This document shows, piece after piece, positions 56,649 to 64,000 of a stretch of 64,000 bases of DNA (its first letter is position 1; each line of letters opens with the position of its first letter). Source of the stretch: Janthinobacterium lividum (lineage in GTDB: Bacteria; Pseudomonadota; Gammaproteobacteria; Burkholderiales; Burkholderiaceae_D); assembly GCF_011601275.1 (NCBI RefSeq), contig NZ_JAAOLY010000008.1, positions 186,001 to 250,000 on the forward strand. Direction: 5' to 3'. The notes under the pieces are model-generated. The model saw only the letters and a list, made by a program, of their open reading frames with translations, was not told the origin of the DNA and made no database searches. Made by a program: the position numbers and the translations under genes.

Positions 56649-58457
56649 TCAAGCCAGGTGATGCACCTGCTGCTGCCCATACACGGGAGTGTCCAGGCCC
56701 TCCATGCGCGCCTTCAGCTGCAGCGACAGGTATTGGGAATAGTGGCGCGACTGGTGCAGGTTACCGCCGTGGAACCACAGCGATTGCTGCTGCGTGGGCT
56801 TCCACATATTGCGCTGTTCGCCTTCCCACGGACCCGGGTCCTTTGTCGTGGCGGAACCCAGTCCCCACACCTTGCCCACTTTATTCGCCACCTCGGGCGA
56901 GATCAGGTCGGCCGCCCAGCCATTCATGGAGCCGTAGCCGGTGGCGTAGACCACCAGGTCGGCCGGCAGTTCCGTGCCGTCCGACAGCACGATGGAATGG
57001 GCTTTCAATTCCTGCACGCCAACGCCGCTTTTCAGCTTGATCTTGCCCTCGGCGACCAGCTCCGAGGCGCCCACGTCGATGTAGTAGCCGGAGCCGCGGC
57101 GCAGGTATTTCATGAACAGGCCGGAATCGTCGTCGCCAAAGTCCAGCATGAAGCCCCGTTCTTCCAGGCGCGCATAAAAGTCCGCATCGCGCTCGCGGAT
57201 GGCCTTGAAGACGGGCTTCTGGAAGTCGGCCAGGATCTTGTACGGAATCGAGGCGAACGTCAGGTCGGCCTTGGCCGTCGTCATCCCGGCTGCCAGCGCC
57301 CGTTCCGAGTACAGGTCGCCCAAGGCCAGGTCCATCAAGGAATCGGACTTGACGATGTGCGTCGACGAGCGCTGTACCATGGTCACGTCCACGCCCGCTT
57401 CCCACAGGGCGGCGCAGATATCGTGCGCGGAATTGTTCGCGCCGATGACGACCACCTTCTTGCCGACATAGGCGTCCGGCCCCGGATGCTGCGACGAGTG
57501 CTGCTGCTCGCCCTGAAACACGTCCATGCCTTTGAACTTCGGCATGTTCGCCTTGCCCGACATGCCCGTGGCCAGCACCAGCTGCTTCGGTTTCAGGGTG
57601 ACGGCCTGGCCATCGCGCAGCACTTGCACCGTCCACTCGCCCGTGGCTTCGTCGAAGCTGGCCGATTCGCAGGAAGTCGAGCCCCAGTAATTGAGCTCCA
57701 TCACCTTGGTGTACATTTCCAGCCAGTCGCCGACCTTGTCCTTCGGCGTGAAGACGGGCCAGTTGTCGGGGAAGGGGATGTACGGCATGTGGTCGTACCA
57801 GACGGGGTCGTGCAGGCACAGGGACTTGTAGCGCTTGCGCCAGCTGTCGCCGGGACGGGCGTTTTTCTCGATGATGATGGTGGGGACGTTCAGCTGGCGC
57901 AGCCGCGCACCGAGCGCGATGCCGCCCTGGCCGCCGCCGATGATGACGCAGTAGGGCTGGCGCGCGTAGCCCAGTTCCGCGGCCTCCTGTTCGCGATGCT
58001 CGAGCCAGCTGCTGCGATTCGTACGCGCGCCGTGTTCGGCGCCCATGGGCCGCCGGCCGCCCTTGGCTTCCTCAAAACCCTTCAATTCGCTCATGGTGGT
58101 GAGCAGGGTCCAGATCTTGCCGTCGCGGATGCGGATGAAGCCTGTGCCGCGCGCCACGTTCGTTTCCACCGTGATCCAGCTTTGCAGCACGCCGCCTGCC
58201 TCGCTGGCATGTTCGCCGTCGGCGATGCGGATGGAGACTGGCTGCACGGCGCCCAGTTGGGCGGCCAGCATGGCGGCGATCTGCTCGCGGCCTTCCAGGG
58301 TTTTCAGGTTCCAGGTAAACAGCACCAGGTCGCGCCAGTAGCCATCCTGTTCGAACAGTTGCGCGGCGCCCGTGCTGTCGCTGGCGCGGAGAAAGCCTTC
58401 GAGCTGCTCCAGGATGCCGGCCACGGCCAGGTCGTGCGGGTTGATATCGGTTTGCAT
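56649..58457 (-). CDS. Flavin monooxygenase with N-terminal SnoaL-like domain
   Basis: The 602-residue protein has an N-terminal SnoaL/NTF2-like cone domain (about 8-135), then an FAD-binding Rossmann fold (VIIGGGQGGIALGARL, about 170) and an NADPH-binding fold (VVVIGANNSAHDICAAL, about 340). A conserved ATGYGSMNGWA segment is near the C-terminus. It resembles Baeyer-Villiger and N-hydroxylating flavoproteins. The substrate is unknown. A regulator gene and a matching palindrome (58571-58586) lie just upstream and probably control it. Confidence 0.88.
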   Translation of the reverse strand: MQTDINPHDLAVAGILEQLEGFLRASDSTGAAQLFEQDGYWRDLVLFTWNLKTLEGREQIAAMLAAQLGAVQPVSIRIADGEHASEAGGVLQSWITVETNVARGTGFIRIRDGKIWTLLTTMSELKGFEEAKGGRRPMGAEHGARTNRSSWLEHREQEAAELGYARQPYCVIIGGGQGGIALGARLRQLNVPTIIIEKNARPGDSWRKRYKSLCLHDPVWYDHMPYIPFPDNWPVFTPKDKVGDWLEMYTKVMELNYWGSTSCESASFDEATGEWTVQVLRDGQAVTLKPKQLVLATGMSGKANMPKFKGMDVFQGEQQHSSQHPGPDAYVGKKVVVIGANNSAHDICAALWEAGVDVTMVQRSSTHIVKSDSLMDLALGDLYSERALAAGMTTAKADLTFASIPYKILADFQKPVFKAIRERDADFYARLEERGFMLDFGDDDSGLFMKYLRRGSGYYIDVGASELVAEGKIKLKSGVGVQELKAHSIVLSDGTELPADLVVYATGYGSMNGWAADLISPEVANKVGKVWGLGSATTKDPGPWEGEQRNMWKPTQQQSLWFHGGNLHQSRHYSQYLSLQLKARMEGLDTPVYGQQQVHHLA

Positions 58458-58570
58458 CGTGTCTCCTCCAAGTCTGTTGACTTTATGATGGGATGCGGCT
58501 GTGTTGCCGCTGACGATGTTGTAACACTGGCGTTCTTGCGCCGCATTGCGCAGCGCAGCATGGCGACGAT

Positions 58571-58586
58571 TGAGACGGAAGTCTCA
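58571..58586. promoter_or_regulatory. Palindrome TGAGAC-N4-GTCTCA upstream of the monooxygenase
   Basis: Perfect 6-base arms (58571-58576 and 58581-58586) lie 114 bases before the monooxygenase start and within the gap after the regulator gene. It matches the site at 59841-59856, including the preceding GCAGCATGGCG. Confidence 0.7.
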
Positions 58587-58600
58587 GCGCGTTTGTCGCA

Positions 58601-59743
58601 TCATTGCCGGTGCGGCGCCACGATGTGCAGCTGCTTGAGGCGCCGGTACAGGGTGGCGCGCGAGATGCCCAGCATGGCGGCCGCCTGCAGCGGGCGCCAT
58701 TTGGCGGCGTTCATGGCGTGGACGATGCGCGTGCGTTCGGCCAGTTCCGGCGCCGTGTAGGCCACCACGTCTTGCGCGGCGGTGGCCTCGCGCATGGCGC
58801 GCGGACGCACCTTGGCCGGTCGCTGCGGCGCGCGCACGCGCGCGTGCAGCCAGGTGCTGCCGCCGGCCAGGCGCAAGGACAGCAGACTATGTGCCGCGCG
58901 CGCATCGAACAGCCGTTCGGCGCGCACTTCCAGCACCTCGGCGACGGGACGCGGCAGGCTGCCGAGGCCCACGATGACGTCGCGCGCGCAGCGGTTGGCG
59001 GCGACGATGTCGCCATGTTCGTCGATGGCGAGCAGCATTTCCGGCTGCACTTCCACGAAGTGGCGGTTGCGGTGCGCCAGCAGGATGCAGCAATGGCTGT
59101 AGGACTTGAGAAAAAAGCCGTCCTCGATCAGGGTCGCGCCTTGCCGCACCAGCTGCTTGACGAGGCGCTGGCTGTCGCGCGCGTCTGGTGAACTCAGGGC
59201 CGACGCATCGAGCACGCCGATCAAGTCGCCGTGCGGCGAAAAGATCGGTGCGGCGCTGCAGGTCAGGCCCGTGAACGCGGCGCGAAAATGGTCGGTCTTG
59301 TGCACGGTGATGGCTTCGTGGTCGAGCAGCACGGAGGCGATGCCGCACGTGCCTTCCTCTTCTTCCGACCAGCAGGAACCGGGGTACAGGCCCGCCTTCT
59401 TGAAATCCTTGCGCTGGTCCGTGTCGACCACGTAATCGATCGTCACGCCGCGCGCATTGGCGAGGATGACGCAGTAGCCCGCTTCGCGCACCATGGCGTG
59501 CAGGCGCGGCAGGCACTGTCCCGTGGAACGCAGAAAATCTTCCTCGGATTGCTGGATGGCGCGCAGCTCGGCGCCCGTCAGGATGCGCGGTCCCGTGGTC
59601 GAGGCGGGGTCGAGCCGGTAGTCGTCCAGCGAGCGCCGGTACGACGAGGCCAGCCTGGCCGTATCGGCCCCTGGATTGACGATGCGGCCGGCGATCAGGT
59701 CGCGCACGCGGTCGATATGGCTGGTCTGGCGGACGTAAGGCAT
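58601..59743 (-). CDS. AcoR-like regulator with GAF and Fis-type HTH, without AAA+ domain
   Basis: This 380-residue regulator has an N-terminal GAF-like sensor (about 40-190, with GTCGIASVLLDHEAITVHKTDHF and APIFSPHGDLIGVLDAS) and a middle PAS-like region (about 225-300). The C-terminal Fis-type helix-turn-helix is LQAAAMLGISRATLYRRLKQL (about 352-372). AcoR relatives have a sigma-54-interacting AAA+ domain between these parts. Here no Walker motifs are visible, so it cannot drive sigma-54 promoters. Start at 59743 gives the family-like MPYVRQTSHIDRV. Confidence 0.82.
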   Translation of the reverse strand: MPYVRQTSHIDRVRDLIAGRIVNPGADTARLASSYRRSLDDYRLDPASTTGPRILTGAELRAIQQSEEDFLRSTGQCLPRLHAMVREAGYCVILANARGVTIDYVVDTDQRKDFKKAGLYPGSCWSEEEEGTCGIASVLLDHEAITVHKTDHFRAAFTGLTCSAAPIFSPHGDLIGVLDASALSSPDARDSQRLVKQLVRQGATLIEDGFFLKSYSHCCILLAHRNRHFVEVQPEMLLAIDEHGDIVAANRCARDVIVGLGSLPRPVAEVLEVRAERLFDARAAHSLLSLRLAGGSTWLHARVRAPQRPAKVRPRAMREATAAQDVVAYTAPELAERTRIVHAMNAAKWRPLQAAAMLGISRATLYRRLKQLHIVAPHRQ

Positions 59744-59840
59744 GGCGCTCTCCAGTGTCTCGTGGCTGGTGTTGATGGTGTAGTTGTTTGTAGCACGAAG
59801 CGCGGGGCCACGCATCCTGCGCTGCAGCATGGCGCGTGCG

Positions 59841-59856
59841 TGAGACGTTTGTCTCA
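59841..59856. promoter_or_regulatory. Palindrome TGAGAC-N4-GTCTCA between regulator and serine hydrolase
   Basis: Perfect arms (59841-59846 and 59851-59856) lie 98 bases before the regulator start and 114 bases before the divergent hydrolase start. Flanking bases extend the symmetry (CGTGC / GCACG). Confidence 0.72.
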
Positions 59857-59969
59857 GCACGTGGCCCGCACGATACGATGCCGTAGGACAAGATAAAAAG
59901 TTTCTCTGTTAGCATTCATCGCATGAAGCGAGCGCCGTTGCCGGCGCCAGCCATAACAGGAGAAGACGC

Positions 59970-61301
59970 ATGACGACACCACCACCAATCCGTCGCCTGG
60001 CCCTGGCCGCAACCTGCCTGGCGCTGGCCGCCGGCGCCCACGCGGCCGAGACGGGGGCAGCGCCGCTGTCAGCGGCCGCCAGCGATCCGGCCGCATTGCA
60101 ATGGATGGTGGGCGCGCCGCCGCCGGCCGATAAAATCATCCGCTTCGACGATGGCAGTTATTTCAATTTTCCGCAGCTGCGCTGGAGCGTGTCGCACTTT
60201 CGCCAGCTGATGCCGACGGTGGACGTGGCGCGCGGCTTGAAAGCGCCCGTGCCCCTGCCGCGCGCGCTGCGCGGCGATATCGACAGCCTGCGCTTCACGC
60301 CCCTGGGTGCCACGGAAACGATGACCTGGGAGCAGTCGCTGGGCGCCAACTACACGGATGGCATCGTGGTGCTGCACCGGGGCCGCATCGTGTATGAGCG
60401 TTACCTGGGCGTCCTGAAGGAGGGCGGCCAGCACGGCGCGATGTCGGTGACAAAATCGGTCATGGGCACCCTCGGCGCGGCGCTGGTAGCCGAAGGCAAG
60501 CTCGATCCGAAGAAGACGGTGGCCGAGTATGTGCCCGAGCTGGCCAGTTCGGCGTTTGGCGACGCCACCGTGCGCCAGGTGCTCGACATGACCACGGGCC
60601 TGAAATTCAGCGAAGACTATGCCGATCCGAAAGCGGAAGTGTGGCAGCACGCGGCGGCCGGCAACCCGCTGCCCAAGCCGAAGGACTATACGGGGCCGCG
60701 CAGCTATTTCGAGTACCTGCAAACGGTGCGGCACGAGGGCCGGCATGGCGAGGCGTTCGGCTACCGCACGGTCAATTCCGACGTGCTGGGCTGGATCATT
60801 GCCCGCGTCACGGGGCAGAACGTCAACGACTACCTGTCCGAGCGTATCTGGCAAAAGCTGGGCGCCGAGCAGGACGCCTACATGAGCGTCGATTCGACCG
60901 GCACACCGTTTGCCGGTGGCGGCTTGAGCACGGGCTTGCGCGACCTGGCCCGTTTCGGCGAGATGCTGCGCAACGATGGGCGCTACAACGGCCAGCAAAT
61001 CATCCCCAAAGCCGTTGTCGACGATATCCGCCGTGGCGGCGACAAGCAGCTGTTCGCCAAGGCTGGTTATGAGTTGCTCAAGGGCTGGAGCTACCGCGAC
61101 ATGTGGTGGGTCACGCATAACGACCATGGCGCCTACACGGCGCGTGGCGTGTACGGCCAGCGCATCTATGTCGATCCGAAGGCGGAAATGGTGATCGTGC
61201 GTTTTGCTTCCACGCCGACGGCGGCCAATGCGGCCAACGACCCGACCACCACGCCGGCCTTCGAAGCGCTGGGCAAGCTGCTGCTGGCCAAGCCGAAGTA
61301 A
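59970..61301 (+). CDS. Beta-lactamase-fold serine hydrolase (class C / NylB-like)
   Basis: The 443-residue exported protein has a signal peptide ending AHAAE (about 26). The catalytic SxxK is SVTK (about 160-163). A YRTVNSD segment near residue 265 is the Tyr-x-Asn-like second motif, and a C-terminal THNDHGAYTARGVYGQ stretch holds the third conserved region. Homologues hydrolyse amides, esters or oligomers, so antibiotic resistance should not be assumed. It is divergent from the GAF regulator. Confidence 0.85.
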   Translation: MTTPPPIRRLALAATCLALAAGAHAAETGAAPLSAAASDPAALQWMVGAPPPADKIIRFDDGSYFNFPQLRWSVSHFRQLMPTVDVARGLKAPVPLPRALRGDIDSLRFTPLGATETMTWEQSLGANYTDGIVVLHRGRIVYERYLGVLKEGGQHGAMSVTKSVMGTLGAALVAEGKLDPKKTVAEYVPELASSAFGDATVRQVLDMTTGLKFSEDYADPKAEVWQHAAAGNPLPKPKDYTGPRSYFEYLQTVRHEGRHGEAFGYRTVNSDVLGWIIARVTGQNVNDYLSERIWQKLGAEQDAYMSVDSTGTPFAGGGLSTGLRDLARFGEMLRNDGRYNGQQIIPKAVVDDIRRGGDKQLFAKAGYELLKGWSYRDMWWVTHNDHGAYTARGVYGQRIYVDPKAEMVIVRFASTPTAANAANDPTTTPAFEALGKLLLAKPK

Positions 61302-61408
61302 GGTGCCAGGCGGGCCCGTGCCAGCCGTGCGGCCGAACGGGCTCAACTGCAATACACTATCCTTTTGTCATTATTCGTTGCCTGGATTGCAATTCAGGCA
61401 TCGCATGC

Positions 61409-61416
61409 AAGGGGAG
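61409..61416 (+). promoter_or_regulatory. Ribosome-binding site deciding the CHASE2 gene start
   Basis: AAGGGGAG lies five bases before GTG at 61422. The upstream TTG at 61365 lacks a comparable site. Confidence 0.65.
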
Positions 61417-61421
61417 CCGCC

Positions 61422-62963
61422 GTGGAAACCAGCCAGCCAGAACACCCGCGCCCGCCGTTCTGGCGGCGCCTGCTGTGGCCCGTCGCCCAGCTGGGCTCGG
61501 CCTTCAAGCTGACGGGCACGCATCTGCTGCACCACGTGATCGGCGCCAGCCTGATCGCCGCGCTGATGCTGGCGTTGGAAGGATTTCACGTGCTCGAATG
61601 GCTCGATGCGGCCATGCTGCGCGCCAGCGCGGAACAGGGGCAATTGCTGGACCGGGGCAAGGACCCGGGCGCCGCCTACCGGCCCGGCATCATCGAAATC
61701 GACCAGCCCGCGTTTGAACAGGTTTTCGACGAGCGCGAGCCGCTGGAACGCACGCGCCTGGAGCAATTGATCGCCAGCGCCGCCGCGCGCGGCAGCAAGG
61801 TGCTGGCCATCGACCTGGACCTGGCGCCAGCCGTGTACGAACAGCACAAGGACGGCGAGCGGCCACTGGACCGCTTGCTGGACCAGTTGGCCGCGCATGG
61901 CCGGCAACTGGTGCTGATCCTGCCCGAGCAATCTGACCAGAACGCGAATCTGCCGTGGATACGCGCGCGCTGCGCGGCCGGCATCCACTTTGCCAGCCCG
62001 CGTATCCGCGAACGCATGGGCGCCGTCACGCGCATCGAGCTGAAAAGTCCCGTGCTGGCGGCCGTGGCCTTCGAGCTGGCGCATGGCGCCGACGAACAGG
62101 AACACAAGCAGCCGATGCCGGCCGCCCTGTCCGAGCAGAAGGAAGTCGTGGCGCTGGCCGGCCGCGTGTGCCAGCTGGCGCGGCGCACGGGCAGCGAAAA
62201 GGAGCTGGCGCGCTGGGCGTTCGAACCCGTCATCCATGGCGACGCCAAGGCGGCGGCCGAACAGAACGCCGTCACCGCGCCGTTTCACCCGGCCGCCGTG
62301 GCGCCGGCATTCCTGAACCCCACACGCACGCGCGTCAAACTGATCGACGGCCAGGCCGGCGTGGATGCCGGGGCGCTGCGCAAGAACGTCGTGTATATCG
62401 GCAGCACGTATGATGTGCGCGACCGCTATACGACGGCCGAAGGCGAGCAGGCCGGCCTGCACCTGCACGCGGCCGCCCACACGTCGCTGGGCATCGGCAC
62501 GGCCGACGTCAATAAATATGCGGTGTTCGTGGCCGACATCGTCATCGGCGTGCTGCTGGGCTGCCTGTTCGGCGGCCTGTGGACCCTGTACGGCCGCGCC
62601 GAACTGGCCATCGATCGGCGCATGGAAGACCACGATTTCAGCCGTTTGCACCGCATGGGGACATTGGCGGAATTCTATGGCATCCGTTTGATGCTGGTGC
62701 TGGTCTGGGCCTCGCCGTTTGCCATCGGCGCGCTAGCCATTTATTTGTCGCGCGGCTTGCTCGAGCAAGGCTGGTGGGTCAATCCCGGCCCGCTTATTGC
62801 CGGCATGTTCCTGCACGCGATGTCGCTGCGCGACGAAGCCCATCACCCGCACGAGGAAGTGCCGGGCCTGTCCGTGTGGGCCCAGCTGCGCCGCACGCAC
62901 CCGGGCATCGTGCTGGTGCAGGCGCCGCTGGCGGCGCTGCTGTTGATCGTCGCCCTGATCTAG
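61422..62963 (+). CDS. CHASE2-domain membrane protein without output domain
   Basis: The 513-residue protein has a membrane helix at about 37-57, then a periplasmic CHASE2 domain (about 80-355, with IIEIDQPAFEQVFDEREP, VLAIDLDLAP and KNVVYIGSTYDVRDRY). Two to four C-terminal hydrophobic segments follow (about 370-395, 425-450, 455-475, 495-513). CHASE2 is normally coupled to a cyclase, kinase or phosphodiesterase, and none is fused here. The GTG start at 61422 was chosen for its ribosome site. The function is unknown. Confidence 0.8.
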   Translation: METSQPEHPRPPFWRRLLWPVAQLGSAFKLTGTHLLHHVIGASLIAALMLALEGFHVLEWLDAAMLRASAEQGQLLDRGKDPGAAYRPGIIEIDQPAFEQVFDEREPLERTRLEQLIASAAARGSKVLAIDLDLAPAVYEQHKDGERPLDRLLDQLAAHGRQLVLILPEQSDQNANLPWIRARCAAGIHFASPRIRERMGAVTRIELKSPVLAAVAFELAHGADEQEHKQPMPAALSEQKEVVALAGRVCQLARRTGSEKELARWAFEPVIHGDAKAAAEQNAVTAPFHPAAVAPAFLNPTRTRVKLIDGQAGVDAGALRKNVVYIGSTYDVRDRYTTAEGEQAGLHLHAAAHTSLGIGTADVNKYAVFVADIVIGVLLGCLFGGLWTLYGRAELAIDRRMEDHDFSRLHRMGTLAEFYGIRLMLVLVWASPFAIGALAIYLSRGLLEQGWWVNPGPLIAGMFLHAMSLRDEAHHPHEEVPGLSVWAQLRRTHPGIVLVQAPLAALLLIVALI

Positions 62964-63025
62964 CGCAAACCGTGGCGCCGCAGCGGCGCTAAACTGGGCG
63001 CCTTTTTCAATTGCAGGAGGATGCC

Positions 63026-63424
63026 ATGCTGAGCGGAGGATGTTTATGCGGCGACGTGCGCTACGAAGCGGGCATGGGCGCTTTTCATGAAACGGCCTGC
63101 CATTGCTCGATGTGCCGCCGCGCGTCGGGCGCGCCGTTTGTCACCTGGTTCAGCGTGCCGAGGGCGAACTTTCGCTGGCTGCGGGGCGAGGCCACGCCAT
63201 ATGCATCCAGCGAACACTGCACGCGCAGTTTTTGTCCCCGCTGCGGCACCCAGCTGACGTTCGAGGATGAGCGCGACCCGGACGAGGTCGGGTTGACCAC
63301 CGGAAGCCTGGACGACCCGGAACAACTGCCGCCGCGCAGCCATATCTATACGGACACGCAACTGGAGTGGGTGAAATTGGCCGATGGCTTGCCGCGGTAT
63401 CGTGGGGCGCGTAGCGAGGGATAA
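63026..63424 (+). CDS. GFA-family (DUF636) zinc protein
   Basis: This 132-residue protein has the cysteine pattern of the glutathione-dependent formaldehyde-activating (GFA) fold: GGCLCGDV (about 4-11), CHCSMCRRASG (about 26-36) and CPRCG (about 71-75). These cysteines bind zinc. Family members often have no proven formaldehyde activity. The start at 63026 follows AGGAGG at 63015-63020. Confidence 0.9.
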   Translation: MLSGGCLCGDVRYEAGMGAFHETACHCSMCRRASGAPFVTWFSVPRANFRWLRGEATPYASSEHCTRSFCPRCGTQLTFEDERDPDEVGLTTGSLDDPEQLPPRSHIYTDTQLEWVKLADGLPRYRGARSEG

Positions 63425-64000
63425 TTACCCGATCAGCTTCAACCCCGGCGGTAGCGCTTCGCCCAGCATGCGTTTGGTATTCGCTTCGTCCAGCTGCGTC
63501 ACTTCGCTGACCATGGCCTGCCACAGGGGCGGGGCGCCGACGGCTTTCAGGCGCGCCAGCACCGTGGCGCGCAAGTCGTCGTCGATGTCGCGCGAGCGGT
63601 CACCCGTCATGCGCGCCAGGTGGGTGGCGGCGAAGGCGGCCGGTTCCGTCTTTTTCCAGTCCAGCGCCAGCAGCACGGCCAGCCAGCCGGCCACGGTGGC
63701 GCGGTCGACCACTTCGTGCGCGCTGCCGTGGAAGGGTTGGCGCGCGCCGACCCTGGCCAGCGCCCATAAGGTATTCGTGTCCGCTGCCTCGCCCTTTTTA
63801 CTGGCCTTGTCCAGGCGTTGCAGCAGCCAGGCGCCCACTTCGGCCTTGTAGGCGCCGGGAATGCGCTCGAGCGACGCGCCCAGACGCAGCATGTCGTCGT
63901 CGCTGCCGCCCACGAGGGTGACGGGGCGGCTGCCGCGCTGGGCCGCGTCCGCTTGCAGGTTGAAGGCGAAGTCGTCGAGCAGGCGCAATTGCTGCTCCGA
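63425..64000 (-). CDS. C-terminal part of an Hsp70-family protein (DUF3731-like), 5' end outside window
   Basis: The frame is open from the window end to the stop at 63425 (about 191 residues seen). The segment LWALARVGARQPFHGSAHEVV, then WLAVLLALDWK, resembles the C-terminal DUF3731 region of large Hsp70-like proteins of proteobacteria. No ATPase part is visible because it would lie outside. It converges on the GFA gene with no gap. Confidence 0.5.
   Translation of the reverse strand, partial: SEQQLRLLDDFAFNLQADAAQRGSRPVTLVGGSDDDMLRLGASLERIPGAYKAEVGAWLLQRLDKASKKGEAADTNTLWALARVGARQPFHGSAHEVVDRATVAGWLAVLLALDWKKTEPAAFAATHLARMTGDRSRDIDDDLRATVLARLKAVGAPPLWQAMVSEVTQLDEANTKRMLGEALPPGLKLIG

Noticed and set aside
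58458..58560. Possible sigma-54 promoter (GG-N10-GC) before the monooxygenase
   Set aside because: The match is limited to the two dinucleotides, and the adjacent regulator has no sigma-54 interaction domain.
59970..61301. Calling the serine hydrolase an antibiotic-resistance beta-lactamase
   Set aside because: The motifs fit the broad class C/NylB hydrolase group, most members of which act on other amides or esters.

Overview
The window is chromosomal DNA, GC-rich (roughly 60-65% by eye), from a betaproteobacterium. It is most likely an Oxalobacteraceae member close to Janthinobacterium, Duganella or Massilia. This is inferred from gene order (yceF-yceD-rpmF-plsX-fabHDG-acpP-fabF-rpoE-rseA-mucD-lepA-lepB-rnc-era-recO-pdxJ-acpS-uvrC-pgsA) and from protein resemblance, not from a marker-gene comparison. 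No prophage, insertion sequence, CRISPR array or replication origin was seen.

Layout. 1-5000: a PAS-GGDEF-EAL protein (cut by the window start), an orphan molybdenum hydroxylase large subunit with a Tat signal, and a thioredoxin-like protein. 5200-8300: rlmJ, an RsmI-like methyltransferase, yceF and yceD. 8500-14450: rpmF, plsX and the fatty-acid synthesis cluster. 14560-18260: a YgfX-like membrane protein, rpoE, a short rseA, mucD/degP and a small glutaredoxin. 18370-27780: a possible small RNA or leader, then lepA, lepB, rnc, era, recO, pdxJ, acpS, uvrC and pgsA. 27840-28730: five identical tRNA-Gly(GCC) genes and tRNA-Cys(GCA). 28960-35200: a SulP transporter, an unknown protein, a chemoreceptor and a Fur-box-preceded TonB receptor.

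35480-44850 is a self-contained selenocysteine locus. It holds formate dehydrogenase fdnG with an in-frame UGA and a SECIS hairpin, then fdnH, fdnI, fdhE, selA, selB and the selC tRNA-Sec gene. Only selD is absent from the window. The locus makes a membrane-bound, periplasm-facing selenium/molybdenum or tungsten formate dehydrogenase together with most of the machinery to decode its own UGA.

45000-64000 is mostly regulatory and accessory. It contains a periplasmic binding protein and a siaABCD-type phosphatase/kinase/switch/diguanylate-cyclase operon whose phosphatase has CBS domains instead of a membrane sensor. A MerR regulator with a quinone reductase, Fur, a LysR regulator and an ompW gene behind a perfect FNR-type box follow. 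Next come a metNIQ-type transporter whose ATPase is short, a DUF454 protein, a YceI protein, a SnoaL-fused flavin monooxygenase and an AcoR-like regulator without an AAA+ domain. Two matching TGAGAC-N4-GTCTCA palindromes flank that regulator. A serine hydrolase, a CHASE2 protein without an output domain, a GFA-family protein and the end of an Hsp70-like protein close the window.

The least ordinary items are the CBS-type siaABCD operon, the paired palindromes around the AAA-less regulator, the short RseA with no rseB, the inverted-repeat leader of fdnG, and the structured transcript candidate upstream of lepA.
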